The notes under the pieces are model-generated. The model worked only from the letters and a program-made list of their open reading frames with translations. It searched no databases and had not been told where the DNA came from. Shown here piece after piece: positions 50,853 through 59,444 of a stretch of 64,000 nt of DNA; within the stretch, counting starts at the first letter, position 1; every line of letters begins with the position of its first letter. The stretch is from Stenotrophomonas maltophilia (GTDB lineage Bacteria > Pseudomonadota > Gammaproteobacteria > Xanthomonadales > Xanthomonadaceae). The DNA lies in NCBI GenBank assembly GCA_002387845.1, contig DGLB01000030.1, forward strand, positions 411 to 64,410, read 5' to 3'. A program made the translations under genes and the position numbers.

Positions 50853-51082
50853 CAGAGGGTCCACGCCAGGGTCCACGCCAGAAGGTGCACGCCAGGAGGT
50901 GCACGCCAGAAGGTGCGCGCCAGAAGGTCCACGCCAGAAGGTCCACGCCAGAAGGTCCACGCCAGAAGGTCCACGCCAGAAGGTCCACGCCAGAAGGTCC
51001 ACGCCAGAAGAAGCACGCCAGAAGAAGCACGCCAGAAGGTGCGCGCCAGACGGCCCACACCAGACAGCCCACGCCAGAGGTC
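50853..51082. repeat. 14-bp minisatellite upstream of the M14 peptidase gene
   Basis: About 16 copies of a 14-bp unit, consensus GGTCCACGCCAGAA, with variants GGTGCACGCCAGGA, AGAAGCACGCCAGA and GGCCCACACCAGAC near the ends. Six central copies (about 50930-51010) are identical, which suggests recent expansion. Because 14 is not a multiple of three, any peptide reading of it cycles every 42 bases and is not a real gene product. The array ends 56 bp before the peptidase ATG. Confidence 0.9.
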
Positions 51083-51138
51083 CGCTCCCACACCGGCGCG
51101 CTATCATCTGCGCTCCTGAAATCCCTGCGAGACCTGCC

Positions 51139-52059
51139 ATGACCCTTTCCCGCTTCTACCCCATTGGTACCCCCGGTCAGGTCTGGGGCGCGGAAGAGAA
51201 GGCCCAGTGGCGGGCAGGGCAGCCGAAGCAGCGCAGCTATGCCGATGAGGTGGTGAGCAAGGTCCACGCGCTGGGCGCGGACTTTGACATCGTGCCCTAC
51301 GGCGAACTGGACTACGCCCCGGACCAGTACACCCTGTTCGCCCTGCGCAGCCGCGACTGGAACCCGGCGCTGCCCAGCGTGCTGGTTACCGGTGGAGTGC
51401 ACGGCTATGAAACCAGCGGCGTCGAAGGCGCACTGCAGTTCGTGGCGCAGCGCGCCAAGGATTACGCTGGCAAGGCCAACCTGCTGGTGGCCCCGTGCGT
51501 GAACCCCTGGGGCTTCGAGCGCATCAACCGCTGGAACGCGCTGGCGATCGACCCGAACCGTTCTTTCGTGACCGACAGCCCGGCCGCCGAATCCGCTGCA
51601 TTGATGGCGCTGGTGCAGCCCTTGCGTGACGGCATGGTGCTGCACATCGACCTGCACGAAACCACCGACAGCGACGAAACCGAATTCCGCCCGGCGCTGG
51701 CCGCGCGCGATGGCAAGCCGTTCGAGCCGGGCGGCATTCCCGATGGCTTTTATCTGGTCGACGACACCGAGAATCCGCAGCCGGCGTTCCAGCAGGCCGT
51801 CAACGCCGAAGTAGAAAAGGTGACCCACATCGCCCCGGCCGACGACAAGGGTGAAATCATCGGTTCACCGGTGGTGGCACCGGGCGTGATCGAGTACCCG
51901 CTCAAGCGCCTGGGCCTGTGCGCCAGTATCACCGGCGCGAAGTTCACCACCACCACCGAGGTCTACCCGGACAGCCCGCGCGCGACCCCGCAGCAGTGCA
52001 ACGACGCGCAGGTGGCGGCGGTGTGCGCCGCCATCGACTACGCGCTGGCGCACCGCTGA
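51139..52059 (+). CDS. M14-family metallocarboxypeptidase-like protein
   Basis: A 306-residue protein with the M14 zinc site: GGVHGYETSG (His88, Glu91) and HIDLHETTD (third ligand, His169 or His173). DPNRSF at 138-143 is the substrate-binding Asn-Arg motif, and TTTTEVYPDSP near residue 275 supplies the catalytic Glu. No signal peptide, so it may act in the cytosol. The start at 51139 is well placed by homology of MTLSRFYPIGTPGQ-type beginnings but the ribosome binding site is weak (GCGAGA). The stop is directly followed by the stop of the convergent MFS gene, with no bases between. Confidence 0.88.
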   Translation: MTLSRFYPIGTPGQVWGAEEKAQWRAGQPKQRSYADEVVSKVHALGADFDIVPYGELDYAPDQYTLFALRSRDWNPALPSVLVTGGVHGYETSGVEGALQFVAQRAKDYAGKANLLVAPCVNPWGFERINRWNALAIDPNRSFVTDSPAAESAALMALVQPLRDGMVLHIDLHETTDSDETEFRPALAARDGKPFEPGGIPDGFYLVDDTENPQPAFQQAVNAEVEKVTHIAPADDKGEIIGSPVVAPGVIEYPLKRLGLCASITGAKFTTTTEVYPDSPRATPQQCNDAQVAAVCAAIDYALAHR

Positions 52060-53205
52060 TTACACCCGCACCCAGCGGGATGTGATGCCGATCAGCACCA
52101 TCACCACCGCCACAGCAGTGAAGGCGAACACCAGGCTGCTGGCCTGGGCGACGAAACCGATCAGCGCCGGCCCGGCCAGCACGCCCGCGTAACCCAGGGT
52201 GGTGATGGCCGGAATGGCCAGGCTTTCGGGCATGGCCTTCTGGTTGCCGGCCATCGAGAACAGCGCCGGCACGATGTTGGCGCAGCCCAGCCCGATCAGC
52301 ACATAGCCGGCCAGTGCCGGCAGCAGCGGCGGGGCATAGGTGATCAGTCCGAAGCCGACGGCGGCGACCAGCGCACCGAGCAGAATGGCGCGGTGGCGGC
52401 CCAGCCTGGCGACCACGCCGTCGCCGACCAGGCGGGTCACGGTCATGGCGATGGCGAAGCACATGAAGCCGAGGCCGGCGCGGTCCTGCGGCACCTGCTG
52501 CACTTCATGCAGGAATACCGCGCTCCAGTCGAGCATGGTGCCTTCGGCGAGGAAGGCAACGAAGCACAGCACGCCGATGGCCAGCACCACGCCATGCGGC
52601 ACGGCGAACATCGGCGCGTCATTCGGCGCGCGGTCGCGCCGCCACCAGCGCACGGAAACGGCCAGCAGCGCGATCATCACTGCCGAGGCCAGCACACACA
52701 CCAGCAGCGGCGAAACGCGCATCGAAAGCAGGGTGGTGATGGCCGCTGCGCCAATCGCCCCGCCGATGCTGTAGAAGGCGTGGAAGTTGGACATCATCGG
52801 CCGTCCGCTTTCGCGCTCGACGATCACGGCCTGCATGTTCATCACGCAGTCGCACGCACCCACGCCGGCACCGAACACAAACAGCGCCGCGCCCAGCGTC
52901 CACGGTGACGGGGCAATGGCCAGCAGGGGCAGGGCCACCATCGCCATCAGCAATGTGATCACCATGATGGCGCGGCAGCCGAAGCGCGCGGCCAGTGCAC
53001 CGGCAATCGGCATCGCCAGCAACGAGCCTGCCCCCAGGCACAGCAGCACCAGGCCGAGGGTGCCTTCATCCAGCCCGGTACGGTTCTTGGCATACGGCAC
53101 CAGCGGTGCCCAGGCGGCGGTGGCGAAGCCCGGCAGCAGGAAGGCCGCGCGGGTGGCGTGTTGTTCGGCGCGCGCCTGGGCGGGCGCACTCATCGTTGTG
53201 GTCAT
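52060..53205 (-). CDS. MFS transporter (YbjJ-like)
   Basis: A 381-residue transporter with 12 hydrophobic segments. It shows GFATAAWAPLVPYAKNRTGL at the first loop, GALAARFGCRAIM in the motif A position and GVGACDCVMNMQAVIVERES in helix 4-5, a pattern of the YbjJ/fucose-permease-like group. The start at 53205 or the ATG 12 bases later cannot be decided. It lies 12 bp behind the DeoR-type regulator, so both form one operon. Confidence 0.88.
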   Translation of the reverse strand: MTTTMSAPAQARAEQHATRAAFLLPGFATAAWAPLVPYAKNRTGLDEGTLGLVLLCLGAGSLLAMPIAGALAARFGCRAIMVITLLMAMVALPLLAIAPSPWTLGAALFVFGAGVGACDCVMNMQAVIVERESGRPMMSNFHAFYSIGGAIGAAAITTLLSMRVSPLLVCVLASAVMIALLAVSVRWWRRDRAPNDAPMFAVPHGVVLAIGVLCFVAFLAEGTMLDWSAVFLHEVQQVPQDRAGLGFMCFAIAMTVTRLVGDGVVARLGRHRAILLGALVAAVGFGLITYAPPLLPALAGYVLIGLGCANIVPALFSMAGNQKAMPESLAIPAITTLGYAGVLAGPALIGFVAQASSLVFAFTAVAVVMVLIGITSRWVRV

Positions 53206-53217
53206 GTAAAAGAGATC

Positions 53218-54000
53218 TCAGACGTGGGCGGCGCGCAGCAGGTCGACGCCACGGCGTTCGAAAGCGGCAGTGTGGGTATCAGGGGCGTCAGCTTCCACCA
53301 CCAGCACGTCGATCTGCTCGACGCTGCCGATGCGGTGGGAGGCCTGCGTACCCAGCTTGTCGTTGGTGGCGACCACGATGCAGCGGCTGCTGGCGGCGAG
53401 CAGGGCGCGTTTCAGCGCCGCTTCTTCGCCATCCACCGCCCACAGGCCGGCCTCGGCGTCGACCGCACAGGTGCCGATGAAGCACACGTCTGCACGAAGG
53501 GCGGCAACCGCCTCCAGTGCCTGTGCGCCGACCGCCGCGCCCAGGCGCGGATCCAGGCGTCCGCCGATCAGGCTGACCTCGAAACCGCGACGTGCCATCA
53601 ACGCCATCGCGATATCCGGCGCGTTGGTGATCACCCGCAGCGCCATGTGGCCTGGCAGGGCGGCGGCGATAGCGCTGTTGGTGGAACCGGCATCAAGCAG
53701 CACCACGTCACCGCGCCGTACCTGTGTCGCCGCAGCATCGGCCAGTGCCTGTTTCTGCACGGTCTGCTGGGCATGACGTGCCACCAGCGGCGGCGCTTCC
53801 GGGGCGGCCGGCAGGGCACCGCCGTAGACCTTGCGGCACAACCCCTGGCTGGCCATATCACGCAGGTCGCGGCGGATGGAATCTTCGGAAACGCCCAGCT
53901 GGAGCGCCAGTTGGGCCGAGAATACCCGCCCGTTCTGGCGCAGCAGGTCGAGGATGGCCTGTTGGCGTTCGCCGGGGAGTGCGTCGCTCTCTTCGTGCAT
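53218..54000 (-). CDS. DeoR-family transcriptional regulator
   Basis: A 260-residue regulator: N-terminal winged helix (residues 10-60, RQQAILDLLRQNGRVFSAQL, then LGVSEDSIRRDLRDMASQG) and the DeoR sugar-phosphate sensor domain (VVLLDAGSTNSAIAAALPG, ITNAPDIAMAL, FIGTCAVDAEAGLWAVDGEE). It likely controls the MFS gene downstream, probably in response to a phosphorylated sugar. I chose ATG 54000; a GTG at 54042 is open but without better support. Direct repeats lie upstream at 54055-54070. Confidence 0.92.
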   Translation of the reverse strand: MHEESDALPGERQQAILDLLRQNGRVFSAQLALQLGVSEDSIRRDLRDMASQGLCRKVYGGALPAAPEAPPLVARHAQQTVQKQALADAAATQVRRGDVVLLDAGSTNSAIAAALPGHMALRVITNAPDIAMALMARRGFEVSLIGGRLDPRLGAAVGAQALEAVAALRADVCFIGTCAVDAEAGLWAVDGEEAALKRALLAASSRCIVVATNDKLGTQASHRIGSVEQIDVLVVEADAPDTHTAAFERRGVDLLRAAHV

Positions 54001-54054
54001 GAATGGATACAACCGTGCAGATGTAATGGCGCAAAGATACACGAAGTAGCGATA

Positions 54055-54070
54055 AATACGGATGAATACG
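54055..54070. promoter_or_regulatory. AATACG direct repeats, candidate DeoR-type operator
   Basis: AATACG at 54055-54060 and 54065-54070, exactly one helical turn apart, 55 bp before the DeoR start and inside an AT-rich patch (54030-54075). The placement fits an autoregulatory site; binding is not shown. Confidence 0.35.
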
Positions 54071-54088
54071 TATAAACGGGAGCGGCTG

Positions 54089-54997
54089 CTAGTCCGCGCG
54101 GGCCAGCTCGGGTTGGATCACCCCGGCCACCCAGTCCATGAACGCCGCCACCCGGCGCGGCAGATGCCGGCGCTGCGCGTAAAGCAGGGTCACCGGCATC
54201 GGCTCGGCCACGCACTGTGGCAGTACTTCCAGCAGATCCCCGCGCGCCATCGCCGCACGCGCGCCCAGCCGTGGCACCTGGATGATGCCCAGCCCGGCCA
54301 GTGCGGCGGCGCTGTAGGCCTCGCCGCTGTTGACGGTGATCGGTCCGCCCATCGGCAGGCTTTGATAGGCCTGGCCGTCGAAGTACTCAAACCCCGGCGA
54401 ACGCTGGCCCAGGGTGCCTACGTAGTGGATCAGCGCGTGCGTGGCCAGGTCAGCCAGGGTCTGCGGCATGCCCCGTGCGGCGATGTAGGCGGGGCTGGCG
54501 CAGTTGACGATATGCATCACGCCGAGCGGGCGGGCGACCAGCGTGTTGTCGTCCAGCGGGCCCACCCGCAGCACGCAGTCGAAGCCTTCGCGAATCAGGT
54601 CCACGCGGCGGTCGGTGCCGCTGAGCTCGATCTCCAGCGCGGGATGCTGGCCGAGGAAATCCGGCAGGTGCGGCACCACCAGCTGCCGCGCCAGCCCGCT
54701 GGACATGTCCACGCGCAGGCGTCCGGTCAGCTGCCCGGTTTCGCGGCGGAACATGCCCTGCAGGTCTTCCATGTCGTCCAGCAGGTCGCGGGCGCGCTGC
54801 TGGTACTGCGCGCCATCGGCGGTCAGCCGCACCCGCCGCGTGGTCCGGTGCAGCAGCTGCACGCCGACCTCGGCTTCCAGTCGCTGCACCGCCAGCGAAA
54901 CGCTGGCCTTGGGCAGGCCCAGGCTGTCGGCGGCGCGGGTGAACGAGCCGAGTTCGGCCACCCGGAGAAAGCTGCGCAACTGGTCAAGGCGGTCCAT
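54089..54997 (-). CDS. LysR-family transcriptional regulator
   Basis: A 302-residue LysR-type regulator: winged helix at residues 1-60 (RSFLRVAELGSFTRAADSLG, LPKASVSLAVQRLE) and effector domain from residue 90 (GRLRVDMSSGLARQLVVPHL). The pattern HRTTRRVRLTADGAQY is that of the large CrgA-like group. It is divergent from a short-chain dehydrogenase gene across 99 bp, so control of that gene is likely. Confidence 0.93.
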   Translation of the reverse strand: MDRLDQLRSFLRVAELGSFTRAADSLGLPKASVSLAVQRLEAEVGVQLLHRTTRRVRLTADGAQYQQRARDLLDDMEDLQGMFRRETGQLTGRLRVDMSSGLARQLVVPHLPDFLGQHPALEIELSGTDRRVDLIREGFDCVLRVGPLDDNTLVARPLGVMHIVNCASPAYIAARGMPQTLADLATHALIHYVGTLGQRSPGFEYFDGQAYQSLPMGGPITVNSGEAYSAAALAGLGIIQVPRLGARAAMARGDLLEVLPQCVAEPMPVTLLYAQRRHLPRRVAAFMDWVAGVIQPELARAD

Positions 54998-55023
54998 GGA
55001 TTGTTCGCTGTGGTTGGACAGTC

Positions 55024-55043
55024 AAATCAGGATCGCGCGATTT
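55024..55043. promoter_or_regulatory. Candidate operator between LysR and SDR genes
   Basis: AAATC-AGGATCGCGC-GATTT: inverted 5-bp arms with a ten-base spacer and an inner palindrome ATCGCGCGAT (55032-55041). It lies in the divergent gap and would fit a LysR-type site, with one base more between arms than the T-N11-A consensus. Confidence 0.35.
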
Positions 55044-55096
55044 ATGGGGCCGGGCAAGGGTAATAGTCTGGCCGCACCCCAACCAAGGAGCACGTC

Positions 55097-55858
55097 ATGA
55101 GCACGACCTCCCGCATCACCCTGATCACCGGCGGCAGCCGCGGCCTGGGCCGCAACGCCGCGTTGGCACTGGCCGCCGACGGCTCCGATGTGATCATTAC
55201 CTACCGCAGCCAGGCCGACGCCGCGCAGCAGGTGGTGGCACAGATTGAAGCGCTGGGCCGCCGCGCCGCCGCGCTGTCGCTGGATGTCGCCGACAGCGCC
55301 GGCTTCGAGGCCTTTTCCGCCGCAGTGAAAGCCCAGTTGCAGCAGTGGGGTGCCACCGGCCTGCAGGGCCTGCTCAACAACGCCGGCGAAGGCCTGTATG
55401 CCGGCTTCACCGAGACCACGCCGGCGCAGTTCGACTACCTGGTTGCCGTGCATCTGAAGGGCCCGTACTTCCTGACCCAGGCGCTGCTGCCCCTGATCAG
55501 CGACGGTGGCCGGATTCTCAATGTATCCAGCGGGCTGGCCCGCTTCGCGCTGCCGGGCAGCTCGGCCTACGCGATGATGAAGGGCGGCATTGAAGTGTTC
55601 AGCCGTTACCTGGCCAAGGAGCTGGGGGCGCGTGGGATCAGCGCGAACACGCTGGCACCCGGCGCGATTGAAACCGACTTCGGTGGTGGCCACGTGCGCG
55701 ACAACCAGGACATCAACAAGATGGTGGCGGGGAATACGGCGCTGGGCCGTGCGGGCCTGCCGGACGACATCGGGCCGGTGGTGGCGGCGCTGCTGTCGCC
55801 GCGTACCGGGTGGATCAACGCGCAGCGCGTGGAAGCCTCAGGCGGAATGTTCATTTAA
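55097..55858 (+). CDS. Short-chain dehydrogenase/reductase
   Basis: A 253-residue SDR enzyme of the classical type: cofactor motif TGGSRGLGRNAALAL (residues 11-25), NNAG at about 95, catalytic Ser in LNVSSGLARF and Tyr-Lys in SSAYAMMKGG (YxxxK). AAGGAG precedes the ATG. The end GWINAQRVEASGGMFI is typical of FabG-like oxidoreductases. The substrate is unknown; control by the divergent LysR regulator is likely. Confidence 0.95.
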   Translation: MSTTSRITLITGGSRGLGRNAALALAADGSDVIITYRSQADAAQQVVAQIEALGRRAAALSLDVADSAGFEAFSAAVKAQLQQWGATGLQGLLNNAGEGLYAGFTETTPAQFDYLVAVHLKGPYFLTQALLPLISDGGRILNVSSGLARFALPGSSAYAMMKGGIEVFSRYLAKELGARGISANTLAPGAIETDFGGGHVRDNQDINKMVAGNTALGRAGLPDDIGPVVAALLSPRTGWINAQRVEASGGMFI

Positions 55859-55928
55859 GCGAACGGTTCGCATTAGCGATAACCCGGCTATCATGGCGGC
55901 CCCTTCGCCGTGATCACCGGGTTCGCTT

Positions 55929-56288
55929 TTGAAAACCTCTGCTGCGCTCAGCCCGATGGGCCGTGTCTTCGCCATCGTGGCCCTGTTTGAAGCCTTCACC
56001 TGGGCGGGCCTGCTGATCGGCATGTACTTCAAGTACCACGCTGGCGAGCCCACCACGCTGGGCGTGCGCATCTTCGGCCCGCTGCACGGGCTGGCCTTCA
56101 TGGTCTACGTGGTGGTCACCGTGCTGGCCGCCGTACGCCTGCGCTGGCCGTGGTGGGCCGCGCTGATCGCGATCGCGGCCGCGGTGCCGCCGTTGGTGAC
56201 GCTGCCGCTGGAGTGGTGGTTCAAGCGGATGGGGCTGCTGGCACCGCGGACGGTGCCAGCCGCCGCACCGGTTACCAGCGGTAGCTGA
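55929..56288 (+). CDS. DUF3817 membrane protein
   Basis: A 119-residue protein with three to four hydrophobic helices and the DUF3817 pattern: RVFAIVALFEAFTWAGLLIG, MYFKYHAGEPT, GPLHGLAFMVYVVVTVLA and the end PLVTLPLEWWFKRMG. The family is small, membrane-bound and of unknown function. The start at 55929 is a TTG; the ATG at 55956 is an alternative. Its 3' end overlaps the convergent autotransporter gene by 17 bp. Confidence 0.85.
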   Translation: MKTSAALSPMGRVFAIVALFEAFTWAGLLIGMYFKYHAGEPTTLGVRIFGPLHGLAFMVYVVVTVLAAVRLRWPWWAALIAIAAAVPPLVTLPLEWWFKRMGLLAPRTVPAAAPVTSGS

Positions 56289-58923
56289 GACCCAGCTGTG
56301 CGCTGCGCTGGTGGTAGCCGGAGCCGCTCTGCAGGCTCAGGCCGGCCCATGCGCCCAGACCGCCGCGGAAGCGGATGCTTGCCCCGGCGCTGAACTCCCC
56401 GCGGTTGCGCGGAATGCGCGCATCCACCGGGGCGTCGTCCATACGTACATAGGCGTTGCTGCTGTCGCGCAGCCAGTGTGCGGCAACGAAGGGCTGCACC
56501 TCGGCCGCGGTGCCGCTCCAGCGGGTCACCCCGGACAGGCGCACCCCGGCGCGGCCAAAGGTGCCGTTGGCGTCCTCGTAGCGCACCACGGTTCCATTAC
56601 GTTCGGTGTGGGCGTCCACGTCCCAGCGCGTGTAACCCACCTGCAGCTGCGGTTCGATGAACACGTGGCCGTGGTCGCCGTACGACACCGGGATGGCATA
56701 GCCGACCTCCATGGCTCCGTGCCAGGCGCGGCTGTCGTAACGTTCGCGTTCGAGGCCTAGCCCATCCACCGTGTTCCGGAACGCGGCACGCTGGACGGAG
56801 GCGTCCACGTACAGACCCGCGTAGGGATCGGCGGCATGACCCGGACGCCAGGTGGCATAGGCACCCACCGCATTGCCCTTCACCTTGCCGCGTGCGTAGT
56901 AGCCGGTGAGCGTGCTGGTGGACGTGCTGCTTGCGTTGCCGCTGGCCAGCATGACGCCGACGCGGCTGCCGCGTTCGCTGCCGAACACGTCGGTGCCGAC
57001 ACTCAGGGCCTGGCTGCTGCCGCGCACATCGAGCTGACGCGCGTCCGCTCCAAAGCCGGACCGCGTGCCGTCCACGCGTGCCCACACGCGCCCGCTGTTC
57101 TGGCCGTCGTGGCGCGTGTGATAGCCGAGGCGGAACATCTGTCCGGCGGCCTGCAGATTGGCCAGGTAGGCACCGGGCTCCGGGCGCAGCACCGGTTCCG
57201 GTTCCGGCTCGGGCTCCGGCTCCGGTTCCTGGCATTCCGGCAGCGTCGGGTCGATGTCGCAGGGGTCCGGTTGGACCGGCAACTCCGAGCGCAGGTACCA
57301 GTCGCCATCGGCGGTGCCTTTGAACAGGAAGTACTCGTACTGGCCGCCTACCGCGCGTCCGTCCAGGTCGAAGGTGCCATTGGAGGCCCCGGCCACGTCG
57401 ATCAGCTGGATGCCCTGGTCGGTGAGCGCGCCGGCACCGCCGACGTTGTTCACCCGCACGTAGGTCTGGCCGCTGGTGTCCCCGCCGATCACCAGGCGGT
57501 CGGTGGAGGCGTCGTCGCCGGCCAGCACGGTATTGAACACCAGCGTGCCGCCGCTGCCGCTGTAGTTGCCGGCCACTTGCAGGGTATGGAACGCGCCGCC
57601 GTCACTGAACTGCACCACCGCGCCACTGCCCACGTCGAGCTGCTGCACGTTGCTGTCGGCGGTCAGCTGCCAGCCCGCATCGGCCAGCGCCACGCTGTTG
57701 CCATTGAGGATCGCACCGCGCAATGCGGCTCCGCCGCCGAGCGAAACATCCAGCGTGCCGGTGAACGGGCCCTGGGTCTGGGCCACCAGATCGCCTTCGA
57801 TGGTGGAACCGGTGATCGCCACGGTGGCCGTGGCGCGGGCTGCCACCTGCACGGCCATCCCGTTGCTGGCCGTCAGCGTGCTGCCGTTGCCCAGGGTGAT
57901 GTCGGCGTTGGCCGTGCCGACCACGTCCAGCGCCGGGCCGGCGCTGGCGCTGACCTGCGAGCCGTCGATCACCACCGTATTCGTGCCGGCGGCGGTGCCA
58001 TTGATGCTGATGCCGCGCTGCGTACCCTCAATGCGGCTGCCCTGGGTGACGTTGAGCGTGCCGTTGCTCAGCGCCACGCCGGCCCCGCTGCTCAGCCCGG
58101 TACCGGTGCCGGTGCCGCGCACCGTGCTGCCTGCAAGGTTCAAGGTGGCACCGGCGTTGACCGTGGCACCGAGGCTGCCGCTGAGTTCCGAGCCGGTGAC
58201 CGTTGCGGTGGGGCCGCTGCCGCCCGCACCGGCCAGGACCAGGGCGGTGTTGGTGGAGGTCACCTGCGAGTTGGTCAGCTGCAGGGTGCCGCCGCTCATG
58301 TCGATGCCGGCGGTGAAGCCGTCGAGCGTGCTGTTGCTCACCTGCGCGCTGCCGCCACTGATGGCCAGTGCATGCCCGAGGCCGCCGGTCCCGGTGCCGG
58401 TGGAGGACACCGTCACGGTGTCCAGCACCAGTTGCCCGTCACTGGCGACCTGGAAGGCCTCGTTGGCGGTGGTGACGTTCGCGTTGCGGACGGTCAGCAC
58501 ACTGCCCGCATCGGAGACCGCCAGCCCGCGGCCGAGCGAGGTGATGTTGGTGCCATCCAGTGTCATCTGGCTGCCGGAGCGGGCACTGCCGGCATCCCCG
58601 ACGGTGGAAACGATGTCGATGTTGCCGCCGGTGAGGGTGGCCGTGGCCGCGTTGAGTGCGCGGATGCCGAAGACGCCGCGCAGAAGACCGCCGTTGGAAA
58701 TGACCGACGCACCGTCCACGAGCACGGTGTTGGTTTCCGCGCCGGCTTCCAGGGTTAACTCGGCACCGTCGGAGACGGTCCAGTCCTCAACCGGATCACC
58801 GGCGTTGACGGTATGGGTGGTGCCCGGGCCGGTGAGGGTGGCGGCATGGGCGGGCAGGGCAAGGGACAACGCGATGGCGCTGAACAGCGCACAGCGCTGG
58901 CGGCACTGAGAGAGAGGCCTCAT
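56272..58923 (-). CDS. Classical (type Va) autotransporter
   Basis: An 883-residue secreted protein. The signal peptide ends at PAHAATL. The passenger (to about residue 540) is a pertactin-like right-handed beta-helix built from Gly/Thr/Asn/Ser-rich turns (GGNIDIVSTVGD, TLDGTNITSLGRGLAVSD, SQVTSTNTALVLAG). A proline spacer with EPEPEPEPEPEP leads to the C-terminal autotransporter barrel (about residues 605-883), ending LGLSYRW. No protease motif and no RGD are seen, so it is probably an adhesin or surface structure. Two cysteines before the spacer (PDPCDIDPTLPEC) are exceptional for such proteins. GGAGA precedes the ATG at 58923. Confidence 0.93.
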   Translation of the reverse strand: MRPLSQCRQRCALFSAIALSLALPAHAATLTGPGTTHTVNAGDPVEDWTVSDGAELTLEAGAETNTVLVDGASVISNGGLLRGVFGIRALNAATATLTGGNIDIVSTVGDAGSARSGSQMTLDGTNITSLGRGLAVSDAGSVLTVRNANVTTANEAFQVASDGQLVLDTVTVSSTGTGTGGLGHALAISGGSAQVSNSTLDGFTAGIDMSGGTLQLTNSQVTSTNTALVLAGAGGSGPTATVTGSELSGSLGATVNAGATLNLAGSTVRGTGTGTGLSSGAGVALSNGTLNVTQGSRIEGTQRGISINGTAAGTNTVVIDGSQVSASAGPALDVVGTANADITLGNGSTLTASNGMAVQVAARATATVAITGSTIEGDLVAQTQGPFTGTLDVSLGGGAALRGAILNGNSVALADAGWQLTADSNVQQLDVGSGAVVQFSDGGAFHTLQVAGNYSGSGGTLVFNTVLAGDDASTDRLVIGGDTSGQTYVRVNNVGGAGALTDQGIQLIDVAGASNGTFDLDGRAVGGQYEYFLFKGTADGDWYLRSELPVQPDPCDIDPTLPECQEPEPEPEPEPEPVLRPEPGAYLANLQAAGQMFRLGYHTRHDGQNSGRVWARVDGTRSGFGADARQLDVRGSSQALSVGTDVFGSERGSRVGVMLASGNASSTSTSTLTGYYARGKVKGNAVGAYATWRPGHAADPYAGLYVDASVQRAAFRNTVDGLGLERERYDSRAWHGAMEVGYAIPVSYGDHGHVFIEPQLQVGYTRWDVDAHTERNGTVVRYEDANGTFGRAGVRLSGVTRWSGTAAEVQPFVAAHWLRDSSNAYVRMDDAPVDARIPRNRGEFSAGASIRFRGGLGAWAGLSLQSGSGYHQRSAQLGLSYRW

Positions 58924-59025
58924 TGTGAAATCTCCGGAGCGTGAAGCGACAACCCCCGTTGGTTCACAACTCAACCGGGATCAGGCGAAGCGCGCATGAT
59001 CCGGTGGTGGACGTCCCCCCCCAAT

Positions 59026-59037
59026 GCAACTAGTTGC
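59026..59037. promoter_or_regulatory. 12-bp perfect palindrome upstream of the autotransporter
   Basis: GCAACTAGTTGC, 103 bp before the autotransporter start and 51 bp after the thioredoxin gene stop. It could be an operator for the autotransporter gene; it lies in a gap of 164 bp with no other clear signal. Confidence 0.3.
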
Positions 59038-59087
59038 GGGTTGAAGGCGACACGTCCACGCGTTCAGCATGTCCAAGGCGATGTCGG

Positions 59088-59444
59088 TCAGATGTGAAGA
59101 TTTCGCGACGTCCGGTCCGACGCGAGCGCCGCCAACGCCGCGCCGATCTGGGCGGGCGACTGGTAGCCCGGAAGGCGTTGCACTTCCGCACCGTGGCGCA
59201 CCACCCCCAGCGTGGGCGTCTGGCGCAACCCCAGGGCCCGGAAACAGGCTTCACCCACCGTCTCCATCCGCACCTTCAACAACACCACGTCAGCCGCTTC
59301 AGGGGTCTGGGCGACGCTGGCCAGCGCCATGTCCAGCATCCGGCAGCCGGGACACTGGTCTTTGTAGTAGTCCACCAGCACGGTGGGGTGCTCGCGCACG
59401 ATGCGCTGCAGATCGTCGGGCGAGGTGGCGTGCAGGGTCAGCAT
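59088..59444 (-). CDS. Thioredoxin-family protein with CPGC active site
   Basis: A 118-residue thioredoxin-fold protein. LVDYYKDQCPGCRMLD places the redox pair at Cys31 and Cys34 with Pro-Gly between, the reverse of the CGPC of thioredoxin. The cis-Pro loop is seen as RQTPTLGVV. It is the last gene of the nrd operon and overlaps the flavodoxin gene by seven bases, so it is the likely electron donor for ribonucleotide reductase. The C-terminal tail (ASDRTSRNLHI) is polar. Confidence 0.88.
   Translation of the reverse strand: MLTLHATSPDDLQRIVREHPTVLVDYYKDQCPGCRMLDMALASVAQTPEAADVVLLKVRMETVGEACFRALGLRQTPTLGVVRHGAEVQRLPGYQSPAQIGAALAALASDRTSRNLHI

Larger units (their letters stand above)
50352..51138. 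other. Repeat-rich intergenic region
   Basis: A 787-bp gap that holds, in order, a hairpin (50395-50415), a 3 x 40-bp tandem array (50511-50630), two inverted copies of a GTAG-type repeat (50640-50670 and 50817-50847) and a 14-bp minisatellite (50853-51082). Open frames run through it on both strands but follow the repeat period and have no ribosome binding sites. The promoter of the carboxypeptidase gene must lie in or beyond the minisatellite. Confidence 0.75.

Noticed and set aside
50511..51082. CRISPR array
   Set aside because: The repeats are directly adjacent without unique spacers, and no cas gene is in the window.
50531..51828. Open frames on both strands with repeated peptides through the 14-bp array
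   Set aside because: The peptides cycle every 14 residues only because three 14-bp units make 42 bases; all frames are open for the same reason and none has a ribosome binding site.
56836..58758. 640-codon frame antisense to the autotransporter
   Set aside because: Same effect of repetitive GC-rich coding DNA; no start signal and composition typical of shadows.
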